DNA from: Sulfurimonas sp.
GTDB taxonomy: Bacteria; Campylobacterota; Campylobacteria; Campylobacterales; Sulfurimonadaceae
NCBI GenBank assembly: GCA_012963655.1
Contig: DTVI01000498.1
Location: forward strand, 4,443-15,221
DNA length: 10,779 bases
Direction of reading: 5' to 3'
Position numbers and translations under genes: made by a program. The notes below the pieces were generated by a model. That model worked only from the letters and a program-made list of their open reading frames with translations. It did not search any database and was not told the origin of the DNA. Shown piece by piece: positions 1 through 7,787 of this stretch (position 1 is its first letter; each line of letters starts with the position of its first letter).

Positions 1-422
1 AAGAGGAATGTTATTCATCCCATTAGACAAGGCAAATTCAAGCACATTAAAAAGCTTGTTAATTTGTTTATTGGTATTTGAGCAGTCTTTTGCATTAACA
101 ACACTTAAAAAAACATCTTGCGCAAAGTTATGGGTTTCAAAGGCAAGTAAGAGGTTTGAAGCCGCTTTAATTCCTTCAGAACTATCACTAAAATTAAAAA
201 TAACACAGGCTAAATTATCATTTAATTCTATTAACGTATCTGTTTCTCGCAATAAATTACTAATTTTTTTGCTTCTAAGTCCTTACTCATACCAAGGGCT
301 AAAGAAAAGTTAATGCCATATCGTTCGTATTGGTAAATGCACTTGCTAATAGAAGCAAGCACCTTTTTTTCAGAGGACTCCCGTCCTTCTCTTAATTCTA
401 AAAGTAAATTATTTTGCATCAC
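1..422 (-). pseudogene. Degenerate GGDEF-like protein, frameshifted and partial (runs off left edge)
   Basis: The reading frame starts at GTG 422 or, better, ATG 419, with AGAGG six bases before that ATG. It runs about 60 residues and is closed by TAA at 231-233. The frame one base over carries a continuous, family-like protein to the window edge: after a run of seven A (264-270 on the minus strand) it reads ISNLLRETDTLIELND, then ACVIFNFSD, and later LFNVLEFALSNGMNN. That frame is blocked by a TAA just upstream of the A-run, so neither frame alone makes the protein; one extra A would join them. The spacing (LLRETD, a beta hairpin, then a final helix ending SNGMNN) resembles a GGDEF domain, but the GGDEF motif itself is replaced by NDNLA, so cyclase activity is not expected. 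It follows the RND pump gene by six bases and is probably the last visible gene of that operon. The fold assignment is tentative; the frameshift is clear, but it could be a sequencing error. Confidence 0.5.
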
Positions 423-428
423 TTTCCT

Positions 429-3400
429 CTAATCCATATTTATTTTCTTGCGTCCATCTTCGTGAGCTTCTACGCAATGATCTTTTTTATAAAACAAAAG
501 GTAGGTTGATGGTACTACCAAAAGAGTTAAAAAGGTAGAAGAAATAATCCCACCTGTAATCACCACCGACAAAGGATACTGAATTTCAGAGCCAACCCCG
601 CTTGCAAAAAGTAAAGGTAAAATACCAAATAATGTCGTAAAAGCTGTCATTAGCACAGGCCGTAAACGCAGAAGTGTAGCATCTTTTAGTAAAACTTCTA
701 GCTTCACATTAGGGAACTTCAATCGAAGTTCATCAATAAAAGAAACTAAAACAATACCGTTTAATATGGCAATAGCAAAAATCGCTAAAAAACCAATAAC
801 AGCAGAAACTGAAAGATAAATGCCACTCAGAACAAGAGCTATTATCCCCCCAATGAAACCAAAAGGAACATTAAGTAGAATTAACATTGCTTTTGAAATT
901 GAATTAAAGACTGTATATAAAAGCAATATCACTAAGAAGATAGTGATAGGAATAATAAGCATTAACTTATCTGTTGCTTCTTTAAGGTTTTTAAAGTCGC
1001 CTGCCCAAGCTATATAATAACCATCAGGTATATTAACCTCAGCTTTTATAATTCTGTCAGCTTCTGCGACAAAAGAAGCCACATCTCTTCCTTCTGCTTC
1101 CATAGAAAGCACCATATAACGTGAAAGGTTCTCTCTTTTAATAAAGGAAGCGCCTTGTTGTATGGAAATATCACAAATCTGTTCTAAAGTAACCAAGGCA
1201 CCGCTACTTGAACGCATAGTCACATCTTTAACTGCTTGAATATCTTCTTTTGCACCCGTAATCTTTGCAACAATACCAAAACGTCTTATCCCTTCAATCT
1301 TTTCAGATACCGCTTCTTCACCAATACCATTACGAATAACATCCATAACCTCATCAACTGAGATACCGTATCTTGCTAAGGCAAGATAATTTGGCTCAAT
1401 TTTAATCTGAGCCTGACCTAATTGAACCTCAACCTCTATCTCTATCTCTTCAAGTCCATCAACGCCAGAAAGTTTGGCTTGAATATCTTTAGAAATTGCG
1501 TCAAGTACCTTTTGATCATCTCCGTAAATTTTAACAGCAAGTTCGGCCTTAACACCCTCTAACAATTCTTCTATACGCATAGCAATAGGCTGAGTCGGAA
1601 TAAACTGAACATACTCAAAACTTTCTTTTAAGTCATCATTCATTGTATCCCTTAGAGCTTCTAAGTCTTTTAGATCCGGCTTTAAGCTTAATAAAACTTC
1701 CATATAATTAGCCTGAGCTGTTTCCCCATTTTCACTTCTACCTATCATAGATAAAACAGATTCAACCTCATTTGGATAATTTTTCAAGATGTATTTTTCG
1801 ATTAAACCGGCTGTTTTAGTTGAGTGATTAAGACCTGTTCCTGGTATAGAAACAACACGGTACATAATAGACTCTTCATTTAATTCCGGCATAAATTCCC
1901 GTCCTTGAAGGCTTAAGATAAAGGCTAATACAAAAAAAACAGCTGAGACTGTAATAAGAAGTCCCTTAGCATGAGAAAGAGCATATATTAATAAGGGAGT
2001 ATACGACTTTTTAATCTTTTTCATAACTATATTTTCTTTTGATTTTGATGGCTTTAGAAGTAAAAATGTAAGCACTGGAACTAGGATAAGGGCCACTGCT
2101 AAAGAACCCAGCATAACAAAAACAATGTTAAGAGCCATAGGTCCATATAACTTACCAGCCAAACCATCAAGACTTAAAAGAGGGATAAAGACTGCAGCAG
2201 TGATTAAGACAGCGAAGGTTACAGGTGTCGCGACCTCTTTAGCGGCCTCTGCTATTACCACTAAACGATCTGCATCAGGTTCATCATGTAACTTTCTAAA
2301 TGAGTTTTCAACAATTACAATAGTACCATCGACAATCATTCCTACTGCTATTGCAAGCCCTGAAAGTGACATTAGATTGGCAGAAAGACCATAATAGTCC
2401 ATTAATAAAAAGGCAGTTAATAAAGATAATGGTAAAGAAGTAATAACAATAAAAGCAGAACGTAATTCAAATAAGAATAAGAACAGAACAAGGGCTACAA
2501 GAACAACTCCTGAAAACAGAGCAGAAGTCATGGTATTAACCGCCTTATGCGTTATCTCAGTTCTATCATAAATCGTTTGAATTTCTACTCCCTTAGGAAG
2601 GGCCGCATTTACAGTTTTTAGCTTTTCTTGTATACGCTCAACTACCTTAGCTGCGTTAGTTGCAGTTCTTTGAAGTACCATTCCTATAACCGCTTCTTCT
2701 CCACTTATACTAATTGAGCCAAAACGTGGAGCTGAACCTATTTCCACTATGGCCACATCTCCAATTACTACGGATTGTCCTAAAGATGATTTTACAAGGG
2801 TATTTCTAATATCATCCAAAGACTTATATAAACCAGCTCCACGAACAAGATATTGTTCACGGTTAAACTCAAGATATTGGCCACCTGCTGCTAGGTTGCT
2901 TTTTTGTAAGGCTTCAATAACGTCTGCGTAAGTCACACCTATATCTTGAAGCTTTTTAGTGTCAATTAAAACATTATATTGTTTTTTATCTCCGCCCCAG
3001 CCAATAACTTCTTCAACACCTGGAACAGACTTAAATAAGGGTGTTACTATATAGTCTTGCATCTCTCTAATTTCTCTTAAAGAGTATTTTCCACTGATAT
3101 CTTTTAACTCATACCAAAAGACTTGCCCTAGGCCTGTTGTATTTGGTCCAAGCTTTGGCTGACCCCAACCTGCAGGGATATCTACACTGTTAAGTCTTTC
3201 ACTAACTATTTGGCGTAAAAAATAAATATCCATATTGTCTTCAAAAAATACAGATACATATGAAAGACCAAAAATAGAGTTTGACATAATAAGTTTCACC
3301 CCAGCCATTCCTGAAACTGCTGACTCAATAGGATACGTAATAAGTTTTTCTATATCCTCAGCCGAATTGCCCGGGCTTTCTGTATAAATAACAACCTGTT

Positions 3401-3533
3401 TAGGTGTGATATCAGGAAAAGCATCCACAGGAATTTCTTGATAAGCCTTAAAACCAAAGACAGAAATTACTAAAAAAAGTGTAATCACTAAAAGTTTATA
3501 CTTCAGTGATATATCTATTATAAAATTCAGCAT
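429..3533 (-). CDS. czcA: Heavy-metal efflux RND transporter (CzcA/CusA family), inner-membrane pump
   Basis: This is the proton-driven inner-membrane component of a tripartite metal exporter, of about 1034 residues, the usual length for the family. I place the start at ATG 3533, one base after the adaptor's stop, because MLNFIIDISLKYK matches the usual N-terminus; ATG 3545 and TTG 3554 are in-frame alternatives. A membrane helix near residues 12-30 is followed by the porter motif PVDAFPDITP, a first multi-helix block, a second periplasmic half, and a C-terminal helix bundle with ILNGIVLVSFIDELR and LRLRPVLMTAF. The TM4 relay reads AIAVGMIVDGTIVIVEN: the VDG Asp and VEN Glu are present, but the earlier Asp of the CzcA DFG motif is absent, as in CusA. 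The three CusA cleft methionines are replaced (YR for YM, Tyr beside a Met, Glu in RIEELLEGV), and the porter loops otherwise read like CzcA. I therefore favour divalent cations (Zn, Co, Cd or Ni) over Cu/Ag, with the exact metal unknown. It is translationally coupled to the adaptor gene. Confidence 0.93.
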   Translation of the reverse strand: MLNFIIDISLKYKLLVITLFLVISVFGFKAYQEIPVDAFPDITPKQVVIYTESPGNSAEDIEKLITYPIESAVSGMAGVKLIMSNSIFGLSYVSVFFEDNMDIYFLRQIVSERLNSVDIPAGWGQPKLGPNTTGLGQVFWYELKDISGKYSLREIREMQDYIVTPLFKSVPGVEEVIGWGGDKKQYNVLIDTKKLQDIGVTYADVIEALQKSNLAAGGQYLEFNREQYLVRGAGLYKSLDDIRNTLVKSSLGQSVVIGDVAIVEIGSAPRFGSISISGEEAVIGMVLQRTATNAAKVVERIQEKLKTVNAALPKGVEIQTIYDRTEITHKAVNTMTSALFSGVVLVALVLFLFLFELRSAFIVITSLPLSLLTAFLLMDYYGLSANLMSLSGLAIAVGMIVDGTIVIVENSFRKLHDEPDADRLVVIAEAAKEVATPVTFAVLITAAVFIPLLSLDGLAGKLYGPMALNIVFVMLGSLAVALILVPVLTFLLLKPSKSKENIVMKKIKKSYTPLLIYALSHAKGLLITVSAVFFVLAFILSLQGREFMPELNEESIMYRVVSIPGTGLNHSTKTAGLIEKYILKNYPNEVESVLSMIGRSENGETAQANYMEVLLSLKPDLKDLEALRDTMNDDLKESFEYVQFIPTQPIAMRIEELLEGVKAELAVKIYGDDQKVLDAISKDIQAKLSGVDGLEEIEIEVEVQLGQAQIKIEPNYLALARYGISVDEVMDVIRNGIGEEAVSEKIEGIRRFGIVAKITGAKEDIQAVKDVTMRSSSGALVTLEQICDISIQQGASFIKRENLSRYMVLSMEAEGRDVASFVAEADRIIKAEVNIPDGYYIAWAGDFKNLKEATDKLMLIIPITIFLVILLLYTVFNSISKAMLILLNVPFGFIGGIIALVLSGIYLSVSAVIGFLAIFAIAILNGIVLVSFIDELRLKFPNVKLEVLLKDATLLRLRPVLMTAFTTLFGILPLLFASGVGSEIQYPLSVVITGGIISSTFLTLLVVPSTYLLFYKKDHCVEAHEDGRKKINMD

Positions 3534-3534
3534 C

Positions 3535-4596
3535 TTAGTGTCCATGTTCCCCAAGAGATGACTTAAGCATCATAGACTTAACATAATAAGACTTTGCACT
3601 TACATATTCTTCATCTATCTCAAGACCCTTAACCGCTACATATTTTTCATCTTGAGTTATGATTTCAATAACACGTGTTTCATAAGGGCTTTCATGTTCT
3701 TCTTGCTCACCATCTTCCTTAGGAACAAATACCACCCATTCATTATTAAAAAATGACAAAGCTGATTTATCTACTGTAATATATTTGTTTTTTGTTTCAA
3801 AATACAAGGTTGAGGACAAATAAGCATTAATGTATAAGTCATCAGCTTTTTCATCTACGCTTGAAAGAACTAAGATACGCTGAGTCTTTTCATCAAGCTC
3901 AGGAAGTATTTGTGTGATATGAGAAAGAATCTTTCTATTATTATAATTCACAACAAGTTTTTGTCCTATCTGAACTGATGAAGCATACGATAATGGAAGA
4001 TAAGACTCTATATAAAATGCCTGCGATTTTACAATAGAAATGATAGCCGTATCTTCACCAATAACAGAATGAAGAGGCTGTAAAATAGCTGAAATTTTTC
4101 CGGCTGAGTGGGCATATAGAATATAATTTGCTGAAGCGTTTTTAAGACTTTTTGTATTTATTCCTAAGGTATTAAGTTGGGAATTCAAGGCTGAAATTTT
4201 CGCAAGCATTACATTTTTTTGTATACTTTGAAGGTTTAAGTCTTGCATAGAAGACATTCCCTTTTTATATAAAGAATGTGTTGCCTTGTAGTTTTTCTCA
4301 AGGGCAATAAATTGCTTTTTTAAAGAAATAAAGTCAGCTGTCATTTTAGAAAGCATAATAGATTCGATAAGTGCTATCTTTTGGCCGGTTTTAACCTTTG
4401 AGCCTGGCTCTACATAATATTTTTCAATATGTCCGCTAACAAGAGACATAATAGACTGCTTGGCGTTTGAAAGTTGTATCACCTTGGCATTAAGTTCTAC
4501 TGACTTACCAAAGGCTCTTTCTTGTGCATGTTTAGTGGGTATTTCAACTGAGAACAGTGTTGTTATTAAAAAGATCAATGCTATAAGTTTAGTCAT
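3535..4596 (-). CDS. czcB: Periplasmic adaptor (membrane fusion protein) of the metal efflux RND system
   Basis: This 353-residue protein is the periplasmic linker between the RND pump and the outer-membrane channel. Residues 1-16 form a signal peptide (MTKLIALIFLITTLFS). The first lipoyl half lies near residues 50-78 (VSGHIEKYYVEPGSKVKTGQ), then an alpha-hairpin/coiled coil from about 80 to 150, then the second lipoyl half near 158-190 (AHSAGKISAILQPLHSVIGE). A beta-barrel and membrane-proximal domain follow. An acidic loop, EDGEQEEHESPYE, lies at 294-306, and the protein ends EHGH, possibly weak metal ligands. It lacks the long N-terminal Met/His metal-binding extension of CusB. Its ATG overlaps the 3' end of the outer-membrane factor gene by 8 bases, with AAGGAA seven bases upstream. 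Its stop is one base before the preferred pump start. Family membership is secure; assignment to CzcB rather than CusB is inference from the pump. Confidence 0.9.
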   Translation of the reverse strand: MTKLIALIFLITTLFSVEIPTKHAQERAFGKSVELNAKVIQLSNAKQSIMSLVSGHIEKYYVEPGSKVKTGQKIALIESIMLSKMTADFISLKKQFIALEKNYKATHSLYKKGMSSMQDLNLQSIQKNVMLAKISALNSQLNTLGINTKSLKNASANYILYAHSAGKISAILQPLHSVIGEDTAIISIVKSQAFYIESYLPLSYASSVQIGQKLVVNYNNRKILSHITQILPELDEKTQRILVLSSVDEKADDLYINAYLSSTLYFETKNKYITVDKSALSFFNNEWVVFVPKEDGEQEEHESPYETRVIEIITQDEKYVAVKGLEIDEEYVSAKSYYVKSMMLKSSLGEHGH

Positions 4597-5752
4597 TATA
4601 AGTTCCTTGAAGGTAGTTTATATAAATTGTGTTTTGGTCGAGGGAGGTCTGGATTTGTATCAGATTTTCTTTTGTTTCTATCATCTTATTTTTAATATCT
4701 TGAAGTTCTAAGAGCTTAATATTGGCAATCTTATAACCTTCTTGAAACATGCCAAGAAGTTCTTCTTCAGTGCTAAGTATATTTTCATTTTGAGACTTTA
4801 AGACCTCTAACTGTTCTCTTTGAGAGTCAAGCTTTTTTCTTTCTATACTTAATTTTGTATTTTCATTAATCACTAAAAGTTCAGACTTTTTAGCTTCAAG
4901 GCTAGAAATTATCCTTTCTTGAGACTTAGAGTTAAAAATTGCAAGAGGAATATTTAAACCAATTCTCGCAACATCTTGTTCAGGTTCAGATTCAAACTCA
5001 CCAAAAAGATTAACCCATTCAACTGCATTAGAATTGACCTGTGCCTCAGCTAATGCTTTTTTTCCTAGAGCTTCTAATTTTAAGATCTCAGGATTATCAC
5101 CTTTAGAGGGTACAACATTAAAGACATAAGGTGTTTCCAGTTCTCTTTGCTCATTAATACCTGCAAATTTCAGAAGTTGATAATATGACTGCTCACTCAA
5201 AAGAGAAAGTGTATTATTTGAAATTTCTATAAGTTTATAAGCTACTTGAGCTTGTAACATTATCCCTCTGGATATAGTTCCCGTCTCGTATCTCGCCTTA
5301 GAAATATTATGTATTGTTTTGGCAATTTGAAGTTCTTCATTTCCAAGATCAAGTAGCATCTTCTTTTGAGAATAAAGGGTAAAAGCCAAAGAAATATCTC
5401 GTGTGAACATCGCTTTTTTTGATAAAAAATTAGCCTTTGCACTTTCACTCATAAAGATAGATAGTTTATCCTTGTCTGAACCAACACCCCATAAACGAAT
5501 GGCTTGACTAACGTTAACTCTATATCCATTATCACTTTCACCAATCTCAGGTGAAAAGTTAGAATATTCCAATTCTAAAGAAGGGTTAGAATAACGTCTT
5601 AATGCAGAACCTTCTTGTTCTGCTTGTTCTAGGTTTAAAGAACTCGCATGTAAATAGGGACTGTATACAACAGCCTCTTGTAAAAAATCATCAAAGCTTT
5701 GTGCACTTAGAAATGTACATAAAAGCCCCGAAAGAAGTATGTTTTTCAACAT
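4589..5752 (-). CDS. czcC: Outer-membrane factor, TolC/CzcC family
   Basis: This 387-residue protein is the outer-membrane channel of the tripartite metal exporter. Residues 1-17 are a signal peptide (MLKNILLSGLLCTFLSA). The mature part is the repeated amphipathic-helix pattern of OEP proteins: EQAEQEGSALRRYSNPSLELEYSNFSPEIG near residues 45-73 matches the NPxLxxE motif of the family, and SRGIMLQAQVAYKLIEISN and a late KLLELQDIKNKMIETKENLIQIQ helix correspond to the periplasmic tunnel. At 387 residues it is slightly shorter than CzcC/CusC (about 410-460). There is no lipobox Cys at the expected cleavage site, so it is probably not lipidated, unlike CusC. AAGGA lies five to six bases before the ATG. 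The gene begins 54 bases after the CzcI-like gene and overlaps the adaptor start by 8 bases. Confidence 0.88.
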   Translation of the reverse strand: MLKNILLSGLLCTFLSAQSFDDFLQEAVVYSPYLHASSLNLEQAEQEGSALRRYSNPSLELEYSNFSPEIGESDNGYRVNVSQAIRLWGVGSDKDKLSIFMSESAKANFLSKKAMFTRDISLAFTLYSQKKMLLDLGNEELQIAKTIHNISKARYETGTISRGIMLQAQVAYKLIEISNNTLSLLSEQSYYQLLKFAGINEQRELETPYVFNVVPSKGDNPEILKLEALGKKALAEAQVNSNAVEWVNLFGEFESEPEQDVARIGLNIPLAIFNSKSQERIISSLEAKKSELLVINENTKLSIERKKLDSQREQLEVLKSQNENILSTEEELLGMFQEGYKIANIKLLELQDIKNKMIETKENLIQIQTSLDQNTIYINYLQGTYND

Positions 5753-5806
5753 GGAAATCCTTATAAATAGGTATGAAATTGGTAGAAGTATAGCTTGAGT
5801 TTCTCT

Positions 5807-6106
5807 TTAAGAGATAGGAGGTTTAGTAAATTTTAAAGACGTTTTATAATTGTAGTTTTCTTTAAATAAGTTCAGTTTTGTGTTCATAGAAGCATTCTTA
5901 GCTAATTTCACATAAGGTGTTAAAATAAAGGCTTGATGATACTCAAAGTGAATATCACAAATATCGCCATGGTCACTTGGAGAAGAAAGTTCATTTATAT
6001 ATTCACTTACTTCACAATGATCATTATTATAAAAAGCAAAGGCATACTCATGTACCGTAGAAAAGGCAAAAGAGAATAATAATACCAGGCTAATTAACGT
6101 TTTCAT
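5807..6106 (-). CDS. Small exported His/Cys protein, CzcI-like
   Basis: This 99-residue protein has a clear signal peptide (MKTLISLVLLFSFAFST, residues 1-17) and no other membrane segment, so it is predicted periplasmic. The mature part carries candidate metal ligands: H19, H30-C31 (NNDHCEVSEY), H46, C50 (DHGDIC), H53 and H57 (DIHFEYH). The last 35 residues are basic and lack these ligands. Its size, export signal, His/Cys clusters and position directly before czcC-B-A resemble the CzcI class of small proteins found with cation-efflux operons. That link rests on pattern and place, not on a sequence match I could test. It sits between the permease (14-base gap) and czcC (54 bases). No good Shine-Dalgarno is visible before its ATG; see the -10 box entry. 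A metal-binding or regulatory accessory role for the RND pump is inferred. Confidence 0.7.
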   Translation of the reverse strand: MKTLISLVLLFSFAFSTVHEYAFAFYNNDHCEVSEYINELSSPSDHGDICDIHFEYHQAFILTPYVKLAKNASMNTKLNLFKENYNYKTSLKFTKPPIS

Positions 6107-6112
6107 GTCTGA

Positions 6113-6118
6113 ATTATA
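6113..6118 (-). promoter_or_regulatory. Perfect TATAAT -10 box abutting the CzcI-like start codon
   Basis: On the minus strand TATAAT lies in the 14-base gap between the permease stop and the CzcI-like ATG, with only six bases (TCAGAC) before the ATG. No AAGG-like ribosome site is present, unlike at the other genes of the operon. If the box is used, transcription would begin at or next to the ATG, giving a leaderless or nearly leaderless message that could uncouple the efflux operon from the permease. I see no convincing -35 hexamer 16-18 bases upstream, so this is a candidate only. Confidence 0.35.
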
Positions 6119-6120
6119 CC

Positions 6121-7269
6121 CTAGTTATCGCAAGAACCACTTGAACAACAAGATTCTGGGTCTTTTTTTTGGAAGTATGCTTTAATAATGAAATACATCA
6201 CCATTACCCAAAGTATAACTGAGCTAAGGTATTCTAAAAGACTCGCTTCTTCATGCATATGTATCATCTCTTTAACAGGCACATCTCTTAAAAGATAATC
6301 CAAACCAAAGCCAAAAAAAACAGAACCAAAGACAATAGTGCCTAAATAAATATACAGGGTTCGTGTTCCTAGCATCTTTTTAACCACACCTATGGTCACA
6401 GTATTTGTTGCAGGACCTGCTGTGAGAAATACAAAGGCCGCACCAGGGGCGACACCCGCAAGCATTAAACCAGCTGCTATAGGAAGGGAAGCTGTTGCAC
6501 ATACATACATAGGCACAGCAATAATAATTACGATGATATAAGACAACCAAGAATACTCAATTAGAATTTCACTCAGGTTAGAAGGAATAGCCACCGTAAT
6601 AAGTGCACCTAATAAAAGTCCTATTAAAAGTGGTGAGGCAATATCACCTAAAAGTGTTCCAAAGGCATATTTCAAAACCCTTGTAGAGGAAAATTTCTTT
6701 TTTTCTTCATTAGAGATAGAGCAACAAGAAGATGCCTCTTCTTCAATAACTTCTTCTTTTTTAATAGGAGCCATAGAAAAGTTCATCGCATTTGTAGTAG
6801 ATACAGGTGAAGCCACTGAAAAAGCTACTTTTTGCTTAGGCCTTTCTTTGTCCTCATTTTCTGGAAAAAGGTTAGCCAATATTCCTGTAATTATAGAGAT
6901 GATCATAGAAGTAATAACTCTATAAATAGTAAAGGCCCAACCAAACATTCCATAAGTAGCAAGGATAGAATCAACACCTGTAATAGGCGTTGAGATTAAA
7001 AAAGAAAGAGTAGCTCCATTTGAAGCTCCTGATTTTTTAATACTTGTAGCAAGAGGAATAACCCCACATGAGCATACAGGAAGAGGAATACCAAAGATAG
7101 TTGCTTTTATAACTGAACCAATAGAATCTTTACCTAAGTGTTTAGATACTAGTGTTTCAGGTACAAGTTCGTGTAAAATACCCGCAAAAAACAGACCAAA
7201 TAAAATGTAAGGGGCCATTGCATTAGAAAGGTCAACTAAGGCATCAAAAAACTCTATTAAAAATTCCAT
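6121..7269 (-). CDS. Cys-rich permease, DUF318/SO_0444-type metal(loid) efflux transporter
   Basis: This 382-residue integral membrane protein has two homologous halves of about four helices each. The first half holds the signature GIPLPVCSCGVIPLA (C66, C68) and the second holds VPMYVCATASLPIAAG (C257) followed by FLTAGPATNT. This is the DUF318 permease fold, which includes the organoarsenical exporter ArsP and the SO_0444-type Cu/Zn efflux proteins. A hydrophilic cytoplasmic loop (about 135-200) contains SSCCSIS (C182, C183), and the tail ends PESCCSSGSCDN (C374, C375, C380); these thiol pairs could hand metal to the pore. The gene is divergent from an ArsR regulator with a 128-base shared gap, and the CzcI-like gene follows 14 bases downstream. 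Substrate is uncertain: the regulator's arsenite-type site and the ArsM-like gene nearby allow a methylarsenite role, while overall length and Cys tail fit the SO_0444 class better. Confidence 0.85.
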   Translation of the reverse strand: MEFLIEFFDALVDLSNAMAPYILFGLFFAGILHELVPETLVSKHLGKDSIGSVIKATIFGIPLPVCSCGVIPLATSIKKSGASNGATLSFLISTPITGVDSILATYGMFGWAFTIYRVITSMIISIITGILANLFPENEDKERPKQKVAFSVASPVSTTNAMNFSMAPIKKEEVIEEEASSCCSISNEEKKKFSSTRVLKYAFGTLLGDIASPLLIGLLLGALITVAIPSNLSEILIEYSWLSYIIVIIIAVPMYVCATASLPIAAGLMLAGVAPGAAFVFLTAGPATNTVTIGVVKKMLGTRTLYIYLGTIVFGSVFFGFGLDYLLRDVPVKEMIHMHEEASLLEYLSSVILWVMVMYFIIKAYFQKKDPESCCSSGSCDN

Positions 7270-7324
7270 TATTTATTCACTTACCTGTACTTTTGGACTA
7301 AGAATAAACTTAAGATAAATATCT

Positions 7325-7353
7325 TTTTCACTTTAGAACCTTTATGCTATAAT
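7325..7353 (+). promoter_or_regulatory. Predicted sigma-70 promoter of arsR
   Basis: An extended -10 element, TGCTATAAT, ends at 7353, with the hexamer TATAAT at 7348-7353. TTTTCA at 7325-7330 serves as a -35 with a 17-base spacer. The predicted start near 7360 falls inside the inverted repeat at 7355-7374, leaving a leader of about 38 bases before the arsR ATG. I found no equally good promoter for the divergent permease gene on the other strand. Confidence 0.6.
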
Positions 7354-7354
7354 C

Positions 7355-7374
7355 ATATAACATAATTGTTATAT
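7355..7374. promoter_or_regulatory. ArsR-type operator, perfect 8-4-8 inverted repeat
   Basis: ATATAACA (7355-7362) and its exact reverse complement TGTTATAT (7367-7374) flank TAAT. ArsR/SmtB repressors bind imperfect 12-2-12-type AT-rich palindromes at promoters. This one begins one base after the -10 box of arsR and covers the predicted transcription start, the position expected for autorepression. It lies 81-100 bases ahead of the permease start, so it could also control that gene if its promoter is nearby. The repeat is read directly; binding by this ArsR is inferred. Confidence 0.6.
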
Positions 7375-7397
7375 ACACTTACTTTAAAAGAGATTAA

Positions 7398-7706
7398 ATG
7401 CACGACTTAGTTAAGATAGCAAAGATATTTTCTGACATCAATAGAATCAATATTATTGTTCTTATTTTACGGGATAAGGAACTTTGTGTATGTGAGATTT
7501 GTGATACATTAGAGCTTTCTCAACCCCTTGTTTCACGCCATTTAAAACAGATGAAGCAGGCTAATATATTAGAGGCTAGACAAGAAAAAAAATGGATGAT
7601 TTATACTCTCAACAAGGGGCTTTCATCCTTTAGTCAATGTTTTATACAAGAGCTTAAAAAACATTCTCTTTCCTTACCTAAGCTCATTTCTTGCTCAAAA
7701 ATATAG
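7398..7706 (+). CDS. arsR: ArsR/SmtB-family metalloid-responsive repressor
   Basis: This 102-residue winged-helix repressor binds operator DNA as a dimer and releases it when metal binds. Residues 29-35 read LCVCEIC, the alpha-3 metal site of the arsenite/antimonite-type ArsR (ELCVCDLC in E. coli), with C30, C32 and C35 giving the three-thiol ligand set. The recognition helix follows as LSQPLVSRHLKQMKQANILEAR, then the wing EKKWMIYTL. Two more Cys (C81, C99) lie toward the C-terminus. It is the only plus-strand gene, divergent from the permease, with an extended -10 promoter and a perfect palindrome over its predicted start. AAGAGA upstream of the ATG is a modest ribosome site. The family and the sensor site are clear; arsenite over Cd/Pb is favoured by the third Cys but not proven. 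Confidence 0.9.
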   Translation: MHDLVKIAKIFSDINRINIIVLILRDKELCVCEICDTLELSQPLVSRHLKQMKQANILEARQEKKWMIYTLNKGLSSFSQCFIQELKKHSLSLPKLISCSKI

Positions 7707-7741
7707 AGTCAAGCTAACTCAGGCATAAGAATTTTCATAAT

Positions 7742-7773
7742 TACCAATAAAACTCAAGACAAATTTATTGGTA
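7742..7773. terminator. Hairpin between convergent genes, possible bidirectional terminator
   Basis: TACCAATAAA (7742-7751) pairs perfectly with TTTATTGGTA (7764-7773) around a 12-base loop, between the ends of arsR and the convergent sulfide:quinone oxidoreductase gene. A third copy, ATACCAATA (7792-7800), overlaps the end of the latter gene and can form an alternative stem with the 7766-7774 arm. The stem is AT-rich and neither side is followed by a clean T-run, so it is a weak candidate terminator rather than a classical one. Confidence 0.4.
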
Positions 7774-7787
7774 TATCAATAATAAAA

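Noticed and set aside
264..270. Seven-A run as a classic phase-variation tract
   Set aside because: Phase-variable tracts in Campylobacterota are mostly longer poly-G/C runs; seven A is ordinary in AT-rich DNA. Kept only as one of several explanations.
8..313. Plus-strand open frame of 101 codons at the left edge
   Set aside because: It lies antisense to the frameshifted GGDEF-like gene, whose minus-strand protein is coherent and shares the operon's strand; the plus-strand protein resembles nothing recognisable.
2125..2394. Plus-strand open frame inside the RND pump gene
   Set aside because: It is a shadow of the strongly conserved pump coding sequence on the other strand, with no start signal.
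5802..5814. Palindrome TCTCTTTAAGAGA at the end of the CzcI-like gene
   Set aside because: It is short, overlaps the stop codon, forms only a four-pair stem and is not followed by a T-run, so it is not supported as a terminator or operator.
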